Shown: one piece after another, positions 40,845 to 49,387 of the stretch
Position numbering within the stretch: the first letter of the stretch is position 1
Layout of the letters: each line of letters begins with the position of its first letter
Assembly (NCBI GenBank): GCA_028819575.1
Contig: JAPPLB010000050.1
Span: 1 to 64,000, forward strand
Direction: 5' to 3'
Source: Bryobacterales bacterium
GTDB lineage: Bacteria; Acidobacteriota; Terriglobia; Bryobacterales; UBA6623
Length of the DNA: 64,000 nucleotides
Made by a program: the position numbers and the translations under genes
Notes under the pieces: model-generated
Database searches by the model: none
Told to the model about the DNA's origin: nothing
The model's input: the letters and a program-made list of their open reading frames with translations, nothing else

Positions 40845-41684
40845 CTACAGCTTGTCCAGGCCTTCGGTAAGCTCGATGTTCGTGCCCCAGGGGTCCGTCA
40901 AGAAGGCGATCGAGAAACCCAGGCTCTTTACGTGCTCGTAGGGACGGTCGAACTTGATGCCTCGACTTTCAAGCTTCCGGCAGAAGCTTTCCAGATCATC
41001 GATTTCGAAACCGATGTGGTCGAGCACGCGGCCCTTGATGGGCTCTTGCGGCGTGTCGGTGCGAGTATAGGTGAGGTTGACTCCGGGCAGGTCGGCCGCC
41101 TCGAAGATCCCGCGCCGCATGGGCTTCGCGCCGAAGATTTCGGCGTACCAGGCCTGCATTTTCTTGTCATCCTGACCCGCGAAGTGGATGTGATGATTCG
41201 CCAACGGCGTCTTCAGGGCGCGGTTTTCGAACATTTCGATCTTCAGTTCGTCGGGTCCCATGATGAACGCGAGATAGCGGAACTGGCTGGGGCTGAAGAA
41301 AATGTCGCCCTTGGCGCGATTGCGGCTGATTTCCGCCTTCGTCACCACCGGCACCCCGGCGGCGCGCACCTTCGACACCATCGCCGGTACATCGGGAAAC
41401 TGGATGCCGATGTGATTCACCGAGCTGCCCTTGGTGCCGTCGGTCGGCTTCTGCTCGTGGAGGAAGATGAGTGCGTTGGGATACTTGACGTACTCCATCG
41501 TGTCGAGCTTCCCTGCCTCGGCGCCGATCACGTCGACCCAGAAGCGCTTGTGCTCGTCGATGTCGCTTACGTTCAGGTGCATGTGGCCCATCGCGACGGG
41601 CGCTTCGCGGGCCGCAATGAGCTGTGCCTGGACGGGCATCGAGAGCACCGATGCAAGCAGAGAGATGGCGAACAGTCTTTTCAT
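40845..41684 (-). CDS. VOC/glyoxalase family protein, secreted
   Basis: Signal peptide MKRLFAISLLASVLSMPVQA; two VOC repeats (MGHMHLNVSDID; NHHIHFAG). Confidence 0.8.
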   Translation of the reverse strand: MKRLFAISLLASVLSMPVQAQLIAAREAPVAMGHMHLNVSDIDEHKRFWVDVIGAEAGKLDTMEYVKYPNALIFLHEQKPTDGTKGSSVNHIGIQFPDVPAMVSKVRAAGVPVVTKAEISRNRAKGDIFFSPSQFRYLAFIMGPDELKIEMFENRALKTPLANHHIHFAGQDDKKMQAWYAEIFGAKPMRRGIFEAADLPGVNLTYTRTDTPQEPIKGRVLDHIGFEIDDLESFCRKLESRGIKFDRPYEHVKSLGFSIAFLTDPWGTNIELTEGLDKL

Positions 41685-41819
41685 CATTCGTTCCTGCTTT
41701 CCGCCCTCGGCGCGGGACGGGAAATCGAACCGTGATTGTAACAACCGGCGGCGGGGCCGTCTTGCGGTTTCGGCCCGCGGCCGATCCGTATAGAATGAAT
41801 ACGACATTGAAGGAGGTCA

Positions 41820-42041
41820 ATGGCGAAAGAAGAAGGCATCGAAGTTCAGGGCACCATCATCGAGAAACATCCGGGCGGTACGTTTGAAGTGCGGCTGGAC
41901 GACAAGCACGTCGTTCTGGCGCAAATCGCTGGCAAACTGCGCAAGCATCGCATCCGCATCCTCACTGGTGATCGCGTGACGGTCGAACTCTCACCCTACG
42001 ACCTGACGCGCGGGCGCATCACCTACCGTTTTCGTTCGTAG
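41820..42041 (+). CDS. infA: Translation initiation factor IF-1
   Basis: 73 aa; [18 protein letters not shown] ... [33 protein letters not shown]. Confidence 0.95.
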   Translation: MAKEEGIEVQGTIIEKHPGGTFEVRLDDKHVVLAQIAGKLRKHRIRILTGDRVTVELSPYDLTRGRITYRFRS

Positions 42042-42124
42042 CCATTCACAGTTACCGGCGTCTCGCGGGCCGGCCCCCGTTCGCCCGTTCGCGGACGAGC
42101 AGCGTCCCGTCGCGGCGTCAGCGG

Positions 42125-42185
42125 CGCAACGAAGCCCTGGCGGTCGTATCGTGTGCTTCGACCGTCGCGTAGTGAGAAATACAGG
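42125..42185 (+). repeat. TIR element family B, right-end fragment
   Basis: gcaacgaagccctggcggtcgtatcgtgtgcttcgaccgtcgcgtagtgagaaatacagg. Confidence 0.7.
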
Positions 42186-42233
42186 ATAGTACCGCCTGCG
42201 TGGGTATTCGGCTCACGAATCAAGGCTCCGGGG

Positions 42234-42281
42234 TTTTTGGGGTCACGAATCACGAAACACGAATCACGAGACACGGCCTTT
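42234..42281 (+). repeat. Heptamer array overlapping 3' end of permease gene
   Basis: tttttggggtcacgaatcacgaaacacgaatcacgagacacggccttt. Confidence 0.85.
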
Positions 42282-42905
42282 CACGAGCTTCTTCTCAATC
42301 AGCCCGAGGCAGAAGTCCGCGCCGAGCGCCATCAGCGCGGCCGGCACGGCTCCCAGCAGGATGAGGTTCGAGTTGACCGTTTGCAGGCCCCGGTAGATGA
42401 AATCCCCCAGCCCCCCGGCGCCGATCAGCGTCGCCACCGTGGCCACCCCGACTCCGGTCACCGTGGCCACCCGAAGCCCCGCCATGATCGTGCGCGCCGC
42501 CAGCGGCAACTCGACCATGCGCAGGATCTGCCCGTCCGTCATGCCCATGGCCAGAGCGGCCTCCCGGACGGCGGGGTCCACCTCCTTGATGCCCGTGTAG
42601 GTGTTCCGCACGATCGGCAGCAGCGCGTACAGCACCAGGGCGACGATGGCCGAACGCGGCCCGATCCCGCCGATGACGGGCAGGGGGATCAGGAAGCCGA
42701 ACAGCGCCAGGCTGGGAATGGTCTGCACGGCGTTGGTGAAACCAAGCACCCAGCGCTCGATCTTCGGCTGCCGGGTGAGCAGGATGCCCGCCGGAACGGC
42801 GATCGCCGCAGCGATGAACATCGCGGCCCCCACCAGCCAGAAGTGCTCGCCGATGCGGGCGATAAGCTGCGGTTGGTATTGATCGATGATTTCGGAAAAG
42901 GTCAT
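42264..42905 (-). CDS. Osmoprotectant/glycine betaine-type ABC transporter permease
   Basis: ATVTGVGVATVATLIGAGGLGDFIYRGLQTVN; adjacent ATPase. Confidence 0.85.
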   Translation of the reverse strand: MTFSEIIDQYQPQLIARIGEHFWLVGAAMFIAAAIAVPAGILLTRQPKIERWVLGFTNAVQTIPSLALFGFLIPLPVIGGIGPRSAIVALVLYALLPIVRNTYTGIKEVDPAVREAALAMGMTDGQILRMVELPLAARTIMAGLRVATVTGVGVATVATLIGAGGLGDFIYRGLQTVNSNLILLGAVPAALMALGADFCLGLIEKKLVKGRVS

Positions 42906-43633
42906 GACAGGCTCTCCCGGAAGGCGGCGATGCGCGGGTCGGACCCGGTTCGGAACTCCTGAGGCGTCCCCATCCAGACCAGCCGGCCTCCGTCCATGAA
43001 ACCGATCCGGTCGCCCAGCAGCAGCGCCTCGCGCAGGTCGTGCGTGACGAACAGGATCGACTTGCCGAGGGTTTTCTGTATGGCGAGAAACTCGCGCTGG
43101 ATCTCCGCCCGCGTGATCGGATCGAGCGCCCCGAAAGGCTCGTCCATCAGCAGGATCGGCGGGTCGGCGGCAAGTGCCCGCGCGACCCCGACCCTCTGGC
43201 GCTGCCCCCCGGAAAGCTGCTGCGGGTAGCGCGAAAGAACGTCGGCCGGCAGCCCCACCTTGTCGAGCAGCTCGCGCGTCCGGGCTTCGACCCGGTCGGC
43301 TTCCCAGCCCTCCAGCGACGGCAGCAGCGCGATGTTGCGCGCCACCGTGAAGTGCGGAAACAGCCCGACCTCCTGGATGACGTATCCGATCCGCCGCCGC
43401 AGCCGGATCGGATCCCAGTCCGCGGTGCAGCGGCCCTCGACGAAGACCTCGCCGGCCGTCGGCATCAGGACATGGTTGACCAGACGCAGCGCCGTCGTCT
43501 TGCCCGAGCCGCTGCGGCCCAGCAGAACCACCGTCTCCGCCTTCCCCACTTCGAACGAGAGAGCGCGAACCAGCGTCGCGCTCCCCACCCGGTACGTCAC
43601 TTCCGACAGACGGATGGGCGCCTCGCTCGACAT
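42902..43633 (-). CDS. Osmoprotectant-type ABC transporter ATP-binding protein
   Basis: LLGRSGSGKTTALRLVN; LSGGQRQRVGVARALA; LLMDEPFGALD. Confidence 0.9.
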   Translation of the reverse strand: MSSEAPIRLSEVTYRVGSATLVRALSFEVGKAETVVLLGRSGSGKTTALRLVNHVLMPTAGEVFVEGRCTADWDPIRLRRRIGYVIQEVGLFPHFTVARNIALLPSLEGWEADRVEARTRELLDKVGLPADVLSRYPQQLSGGQRQRVGVARALAADPPILLMDEPFGALDPITRAEIQREFLAIQKTLGKSILFVTHDLREALLLGDRIGFMDGGRLVWMGTPQEFRTGSDPRIAAFRESLS

Positions 43634-43843
43634 CTCAACGCGGGTTGCCAGTCTATCACGCGGTCCACGGCTTCATGCCGCGTCCCGCCGCCAACGACCT
43701 GGGACGGCTGGGGCCGCTTACTCAACCTGCGAAAAACCGAATGGCCCGCGCCCGTCGCTGTTAGCTGGCGGCAGCTATGGACCAGCGACAATGAACGGAC
43801 ATGAAGCACTCCGGAAGATAGTCGTAGGTTTCCGCGCCACGGA

Positions 43844-44059
43844 TCAACTGACCCTGGCGGAGCGTACGGGCAGCGCCTCGGTCTCCAGCGTGGTCAGGTC
43901 AAAGCGCTGGGACGCGTGGTCGATGTCGAAACCGATCACGTCTCCGGCTGCGTCGAGATCGACGTTCAGCCCGTCCGAGACCTCGCGTGTCTCCGCGCCC
44001 GGTCCAGCCTTGAGTTCGACATAGAGACTGTCGGTTTCGGGATAGTAATGAAGCTTCAT
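43844..44059 (-). CDS. DUF2283 family protein
   Basis: MKLHYYPETDSLYVELKAGPGAETREVSDGLNVDLDAAGDVIGFDIDHAS. Confidence 0.85.
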   Translation of the reverse strand: MKLHYYPETDSLYVELKAGPGAETREVSDGLNVDLDAAGDVIGFDIDHASQRFDLTTLETEALPVRSARVS

Positions 44060-44307
44060 GGCTGGTCCTTTCGAAATCTCCGATCGAAGAAGGCATTGTG
44101 GATCGTCTCACCGTCGGTCAGCGTCACAACGCGGAGAATGCGGGGCTTGGCTTCACCGGGGCGTGTGACCTCGCCCCAGAAGCGAACACGCCCGTCAGGC
44201 TGCTCCTCGCGATGGAGCGGAGCGGCGATGATCTCAGCACACCAAGCCCGATCGATATAGGGACGCTTGGGGAGCACCCGCTCCTCGAAGTATCGCGTCG
44301 TCTTCAT
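44056..44307 (-). CDS. Small protein paired with DUF2283, DUF4258-like
   Basis: 83 aa; 4-bp overlap with DUF2283; RILRVVTLTDGETIHNAFFDRRF. Confidence 0.6.
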   Translation of the reverse strand: MKTTRYFEERVLPKRPYIDRAWCAEIIAAPLHREEQPDGRVRFWGEVTRPGEAKPRILRVVTLTDGETIHNAFFDRRFRKDQP

Positions 44308-44447
44308 GCTATCGCATCACGGACGATAAGTGCTTCGTAAACTCCAGAAACAAGATAACTTATAAAGGTAATCTCTGGAAAAACCACAAGGAGAGGAAAC
44401 CTTAACGGCTGGGGACACTACCCGGCGGAGGCTGTCGACCAGCGACA

Positions 44448-44771
44448 ATGAACATGAACAGAGAGGCACAGATAGCCATGCCGATGAAGAATCCGCCGCA
44501 TCCGGGCCGCATCGTCCGGCAGGATTGCATCGAGGCTCTGAATCTGACCGTGACGAAGACAGCCGAACTTCTCGGCGTGACGCATCGGGCTCTGAACAAT
44601 CTGGTCAACGAAAAGGCAGTTATTCCCGCCGAAATGGCCATCCTCCTGGAAAAGCTCGGATGGTCCACCGCCGACCAGTGGATGAGATTGCAGGTCGCCT
44701 ACAACCTCGCCCAGGCGCGCCTTACGCAGGACCGGATCGAGGTTGAGCGCTTCGAGCCGCATCCTGTCTGA
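44448..44771 (+). CDS. higA: HigA-family antitoxin (orphan)
   Basis: NPPHPGRIVRQDCIEALNLTVTKTAELLGVTHRALNNLVNEKAVIPAEMAILLEKLGWSTADQWMRLQVAYNLAQAR. Confidence 0.92.
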   Translation: MNMNREAQIAMPMKNPPHPGRIVRQDCIEALNLTVTKTAELLGVTHRALNNLVNEKAVIPAEMAILLEKLGWSTADQWMRLQVAYNLAQARLTQDRIEVERFEPHPV

Positions 44772-44790
44772 GGAAGAAGAGGACCCTGAC

Positions 44791-44863
44791 TTTCTCAACA
44801 CCTGGGAAGCACGGGATAAGGCCGCCATCACTTCGTTGCGCTTACATACCGTACTCGCTGCCC
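44791..44863 (-). repeat. TIR element family B fragment
   Basis: tttctcaacacctgggaagcacgggataaggccgccatcacttcgttgcgcttac aligns with the left end of 35249 copy. Confidence 0.55.
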
Positions 44864-44957
44864 TCAACTGAAGACAGACGTTTCAATGTACGCGCTGGGT
44901 CCCGTCACGTGAGCCATTTCGGGAGCGATGAATTACTGTCGCAGATCTCGATCAGAA

Positions 44958-45755
44958 TCATAATTCGTAAGACCAATCAATATTATTCGAACTTATGATG
45001 ACGATCCGAGACCAAAAGTCCCTATCTTGAATGCTTTCAAGAAGGGCTTGTAATTCAGACTCTTCAAGAATTGAAATCGGCATGTGACAAACATGATCGA
45101 CTAATAGCAACCACCATTCTTTGTAGGCGGTAATCCTGTTTCCCTTTCTGATTTTGGTTGATTTCTCTGTAACATAGTGCTGAATACTATTGATCAATTC
45201 ATGTGCCACACCAATACCTTCCCTTCCGGAAACATTCCAGAGTGAGAATCCGGGGGATGGCATGGAGGTTTCATGCAACTCAAGACATATCCCACACCGT
45301 AGGCAGAGGTGCGGGTGGTTGAGAAGATCGAGTTCATCGGCGTGCTTATCGTAGTTCAGATATTTTGCGTTGAGTTGGTTAATAGTATTGGTATTGTAAG
45401 GCCATGTGAGTAGTGAAATCGCCTCACGGATTTGGCTTTCGACAACCTTCTTGCTTGGCAATGCTCTTGTGAAATCATATTCACAATTGACAACCCAATC
45501 CCTCTCACCGCCAGATGGGCCAATTTTCGCAAGTGTTCCTTTAATAGTTTGGCGCAAGGGTATTCGAGAATTTTCCTCGCCTTTGATTCGGCCATCGATC
45601 TCGATTCTCTGATTCAATCGCCGCACCTCAACAGCGAAGTCGCTGTCAACAACATAGTCCGGTGGATCTTTCTTCGCTCGTTCAACGCTTGAGTAGCCTT
45701 GAGAATAAAGCCATGTCTTGGCCAAGCTTTCGTCGTCGTTCTCGTGATTGCTCAC
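44958..45755 (-). CDS. Hypothetical protein, low-GC, possible PD-(D/E)xK-like nuclease
   Basis: 265-aa intact ORF; PPDYVVDSDFAVEVRRLNQR; locally AT-rich relative to surroundings. Confidence 0.6.
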   Translation of the reverse strand: MSNHENDDESLAKTWLYSQGYSSVERAKKDPPDYVVDSDFAVEVRRLNQRIEIDGRIKGEENSRIPLRQTIKGTLAKIGPSGGERDWVVNCEYDFTRALPSKKVVESQIREAISLLTWPYNTNTINQLNAKYLNYDKHADELDLLNHPHLCLRCGICLELHETSMPSPGFSLWNVSGREGIGVAHELINSIQHYVTEKSTKIRKGNRITAYKEWWLLLVDHVCHMPISILEESELQALLESIQDRDFWSRIVIISSNNIDWSYEL

Positions 45756-46370
45756 TATGTGAATATCGTCTCACATTCCGATACATCGGTAGAGAGCAAT
45801 ATCGCCCCAATCCTTCTCGCGGTATCCGTAAAGTGCTGGACTTCTTCAGACTTGTACAGACGGCCGAGGATGCCGCGCTCACGGTAAGAGAGCCATTTCT
45901 TCAGAACCTGATAACCGCCGAGCTTATAGCGCCAGACGCCGGCAGGGACATTGAGCTAGAAGGCGTTTCCGTTGAGATACACGTCGAATGTGGTCTCGCC
46001 GAGTGCGGACAAGACGCCCATCGGAGCGCTCGTCAGGCGTGAAGGTACTTTAGGCGATGCGGACCTGGCCGGGTATCACGATATCTCCCGACCTGTAATG
46101 TCCCAGCCGGCGGTGACCGCGAAGTCTCCGCCGGCCATGTTGCGCCCGTGAATCGTGGTGGGTACGGTGATGGCGACGATCTCGGGTCGCAATACTCCCG
46201 TCGTCACGCCCGGCACGGGGATTTCAGCGTTGAGCAGGTTCCCGAGCGGTCCGTAGCTCGACAGCTCGCCGGTCGAGCCGCCCGAGGCCCGCACCTTCCC
46301 GAGATCGGCGAAGTACGCCTCCGCCGCCGCCCTCAGCCTGCTGTTCGTCCACGCCCTCGCCGTCCTTGAA
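45750..46370 (-). pseudogene. Remnant of Type ISP-like restriction/methylase gene
   Basis: N-terminal-like AYFADLGKVRASGGSTGELSSYGPLGNLLNA joined to C-terminal-like MAGGDFAVTAGW; then another frame VLSALGETTFDVYLNGNAF*LNVPAGVWRYKLGGYQVLKKWLSYRERGILGRLY with an in-frame TAG. Confidence 0.65.
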
Positions 46371-46500
46371 GCGGAACACAACGCGCCAGTTGCCCGAAAC
46401 GTGCACGCTCCACTGTCCTGCTCGCTCGTCGTTGCGCATCATTCTCGCGAGCATTGCTTTGTTATCCGTGCTTCTTATAATGACACTCGGAGGCCGCGCG
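46350..46500 (-). pseudogene. HigB-like toxin fragment
   Basis: GQWSVHVSGNWRVVFRFKDGEG matches the HigB C-terminal core; frame continues into unrelated sequence. Confidence 0.65.
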
Positions 46501-46693
46501 GCAGGTCGAAGAACCGTTTTCACAGACGTGCGGCGGTCGCCGCCGCACAAGCATAGCTCAGGTCAACCTCTGAGTACAGAACGGCTTACACGTCCCGGCC
46601 CGTGAGCGGACTGGCAGGGAGACGGGATCGCCGGATTCCGAGCCTCAGCCCACAACGCAGCGGCTCAACTCACGGAACGATCCCATCGCGAGC

Positions 46694-47731
46694 ATGTCCA
46701 CGACCTACGATGCGTTGTTGATCCTCTCGTTCGGGGGGCCGGAACGGCGGGAGGACGTGATCCCCTTCCTGGAGAACGTGCTGCGGGGTCGCAACGTCCC
46801 GCGCGAGCGCATGCTGGCCGTCGCCGAGCACTACTACCTCTTCGGCGGCAGGAGTCCGATCAACGACAACAACCGCGCGCTCATCGCCGCCCTGAAAACC
46901 GAGTTCGCCGCCCACCGGATCGACCTGCCGATCTATTGGGGCAATCGGAACTGGCATCCGCTGCTGGCCGATACTTTGCGCGCGATGGCTCGTGACGGCG
47001 TCCGCCGCGCGCTGGCGTTCGTCACGTCCGCCTACAGCTCGTACTCGAGTTGCCGCCAATATCTCGACGACATCGTTCGCGCCCGCGCCGAGATCGGCCC
47101 CGCAGCGCCGCAGGTCCACAAGCTGCGCGTCTTCTACAACCATCCCGGCTTCATCGAACCGATGATCGAGAACGTGGGGAAGGCTCTGGCGCGGTTCCCC
47201 GCCGAGGAACGCGCCGCCGTGCCGCTGGTCTTCACCGCGCACAGCATCCCCGTCTCGATGGCGCGGACGTCCCGTTATGTCGAGCAGCTCGAGGAAGCCT
47301 GCCGCCTGGTCGCCGCCGGCGTGGGGCGCAGCGGCGGAACCCTGGTCTACCAGAGCCGGAGCGGGCCGCCGTCGCAGCCCTGGCTCGAACCGGATATCTG
47401 CGACCACCTCCGATCCATCCACCAGGACGGAGTCCGCCAAGTCGTGGTCATGCCGGTCGGCTTCGTTTCCGATCACATGGAAACGTTGTACGACCTCGAC
47501 ACCGAAGCGAAGGAGCTGTGTGACCGGCTCGGCCTGCGGATGGAACGCGCCCCGGCTGTCGGAAACCACCCGAAGTTCGTCTCCATGATCCGCGAACTGG
47601 TGCTCGAGAGATTCGACGAGAAACGGGAGAGGCGCTTCCTGGGGGAACTCGGCCCGAGGCCCGATGTCTGCGCCGAGGACTGCTGCCCCCGGCCCCAGCG
47701 ACCCGGCGCTGGACCGCCGGGCCGCCAATGA
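46694..47731 (+). CDS. hemH: Ferrochelatase
   Basis: YDALLILSFGGPERREDVIPFLENVLRGRNVP; VFTAHSIPVSMA; PVGFVSDHMETLYDLDTEAKEL. Confidence 0.93.
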   Translation: MSTTYDALLILSFGGPERREDVIPFLENVLRGRNVPRERMLAVAEHYYLFGGRSPINDNNRALIAALKTEFAAHRIDLPIYWGNRNWHPLLADTLRAMARDGVRRALAFVTSAYSSYSSCRQYLDDIVRARAEIGPAAPQVHKLRVFYNHPGFIEPMIENVGKALARFPAEERAAVPLVFTAHSIPVSMARTSRYVEQLEEACRLVAAGVGRSGGTLVYQSRSGPPSQPWLEPDICDHLRSIHQDGVRQVVVMPVGFVSDHMETLYDLDTEAKELCDRLGLRMERAPAVGNHPKFVSMIRELVLERFDEKRERRFLGELGPRPDVCAEDCCPRPQRPGAGPPGRQ

Positions 47732-47827
47732 TCGAGGGTTTTCTGTGGGTGACAGCCGCCCTGCTGACTCTCGCGCACCAATGGTGGCACAAGAACTCGA
47801 TATGGCGATGCCAACAGATGCGTTAAA

Positions 47828-48097
47828 GTGAGGCCGCATCGCAGGGGCATCGTGAGCGCGGAACTGATCGGCATCCTGAGTGTCGGAGTAGCCTTGGTTG
47901 GATTGGTGCTTGCCTTGGGCTGTCTGGTATTCAATCTGCAATCCCGGACAGACAAACGTCTGGATGAATTTGGTAGCGAACTGCGGCGGCTATCGGATCG
48001 CCTTTCGCGTCTCGAGGGTCGCGTTTCACGTATCGAGGGCCTGATCGAGGGGCTGCTCTTCCAGGAGCGCAAAGCTCCTGAACCGGCGGGAGACTGA
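47828..48097 (+). CDS. Small TM/coiled-coil protein
   Basis: 89 aa; one hydrophobic segment followed by heptad-like LSDRLSRLEGRVSRIEGLIEGLL. Confidence 0.6.
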   Translation: MRPHRRGIVSAELIGILSVGVALVGLVLALGCLVFNLQSRTDKRLDEFGSELRRLSDRLSRLEGRVSRIEGLIEGLLFQERKAPEPAGD

Positions 48098-48214
48098 GCC
48101 AACGATCTACGAAAACCCAAGAACAAGCCCAAGAGGCCTTGAGCGGCTCTCCTGACCACGCCGGTACCGCCGGCTCGGAGCGGCCCTCCGCCAAGGCGAA
48201 GGGCCGCCGGGTTG

Positions 48215-48334
48215 CTACACGATCGGATGGACCACCACGTAGCCGACCACCATCAACATCGTGAAGGCGACGGCTCCGCCAATCACGCCCCAGGGCGTTC
48301 CCGCATTCTCGGCTTGCAGCGAATTCTTGAACAT
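48215..48334 (-). CDS. Unlisted 39-aa single-TM small protein
   Basis: MFKNSLQAENAGTPWGVIGGAVAFTMLMVVGYVVVHPIV; ggag-type RBS upstream; absent from ORF track because below its length cutoff. Confidence 0.6.
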   Translation of the reverse strand: MFKNSLQAENAGTPWGVIGGAVAFTMLMVVGYVVVHPIV

Positions 48335-48384
48335 GGCTCATTCTCCTTTTTTGTGCGCGGCTCTTGAAAGTCAGTACGATGAAC

Positions 48385-48513
48385 CTACGTCCGGTGTTCC
48401 CCGGCGGCGGCCCGGTCCTTCTGCGCCTCAGCGAGGTCGACGCTGAGCGACCACAGGGCGCCGCTCAAACTCAACATCGCCGAGAAAAACAAGACCAGAA
48501 TCACCGTCTCCAT
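48385..48513 (-). CDS. Unlisted 42-aa single-TM small protein
   Basis: METVILVLFFSAMLSLSGALWSLSVDLAEAQKDRAAAGEHRT; ggaagGAGAA RBS immediately upstream. Confidence 0.6.
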   Translation of the reverse strand: METVILVLFFSAMLSLSGALWSLSVDLAEAQKDRAAAGEHRT

Positions 48514-48763
48514 GGGTTCTCCTTCCGCCGGGTTTCCTGACTAGCCGTTCCGGCTTTCGGCTTCTGTTTCAACCAACACTGATAAGACGCACAGGGTTGC
48601 TGGGACGTTAGCAGAAAGACGGTTAAATCGAAGTAAAAGCAGGCTTTACATCGTCTTTACAAGAGAGAGAACAGGGCGGGTTTACCTGAATCATCCCCCA
48701 GGTCAAGCGGCATTGACACCAGTCCGGCGGTTTCCCGCTCGTATGATCCGCACGCGGGCGGCG

Positions 48764-48792
48764 AAAAACTAAAAACTAGAAACTAAAAACTG
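48764..48792 (+). repeat. Heptamer array, AAAAACT type
   Basis: aaaaact-aaaaact-agaaact-aaaaact-g. Confidence 0.85.
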
Positions 48793-48805
48793 ATGTGAAT
48801 GCATC

Positions 48806-49384
48806 TCAGCGAAGCCGTTCGTACTGCTCGGGAAGGTCGACGTCGCAGAGAACGCCCGCGTCGTCCACGTCCACGAACAACGTCCGGTCGCGATGCGACC
48901 GAATCACGTCTTTCGCCGACGACTCGGGACCGAGTGCGAGGATCTCGTCAAGCACCTGGCGATTTACGATCACCGGATGACCGCGCCGGCCGCCGTGGAG
49001 GGGAATGGCGATGAGCGGTCTTGCCTTCTCCCACTCGCCGATGAGGATCTCGACGGTCTCCTCCGCCACGGCCGGGTGATCGACCAGCGTAAACAGCGTC
49101 GCTTCCGTGTCCGGCGGCAACTCACGGATTCCCGTCTGGAGCGAAGTCAGCATCCCGGCCTGGTAGTTCGTGTTCACGACCACCCGGGGGCCGCTCGGAA
49201 CCGCTTGCCGAATGGCGTCCGCGTGATGCCCGAGGACGACAACGAGAGGTTCCACTCGCGGCTCCAGCAGCGTGATGATGCGTCCCAGGAAGGTCGTCCG
49301 GCGGTACTCCAGCAAGGCCTTGTCTCGGCCCATGCGTCGAGACTCGCCGGCGGAGAGGATGATGCCGGCGGGCTTGCGGCTCAA
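48806..49384 (-). CDS. MobA-like NTP transferase (molybdenum cofactor cytidylyl/guanylyltransferase)
   Basis: GIILSAGESRRMGRDKALLEYR; VDHPAVAEETVEILI. Confidence 0.88.
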   Translation of the reverse strand: MSRKPAGIILSAGESRRMGRDKALLEYRRTTFLGRIITLLEPRVEPLVVVLGHHADAIRQAVPSGPRVVVNTNYQAGMLTSLQTGIRELPPDTEATLFTLVDHPAVAEETVEILIGEWEKARPLIAIPLHGGRRGHPVIVNRQVLDEILALGPESSAKDVIRSHRDRTLFVDVDDAGVLCDVDLPEQYERLR

Positions 49385-49387
49385 AGG

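Noticed and set aside
46670-47941. 423-aa minus-strand ORF over hemH
   Set aside because: Antisense shadow ORF; hemH motifs are unambiguous on the plus strand.
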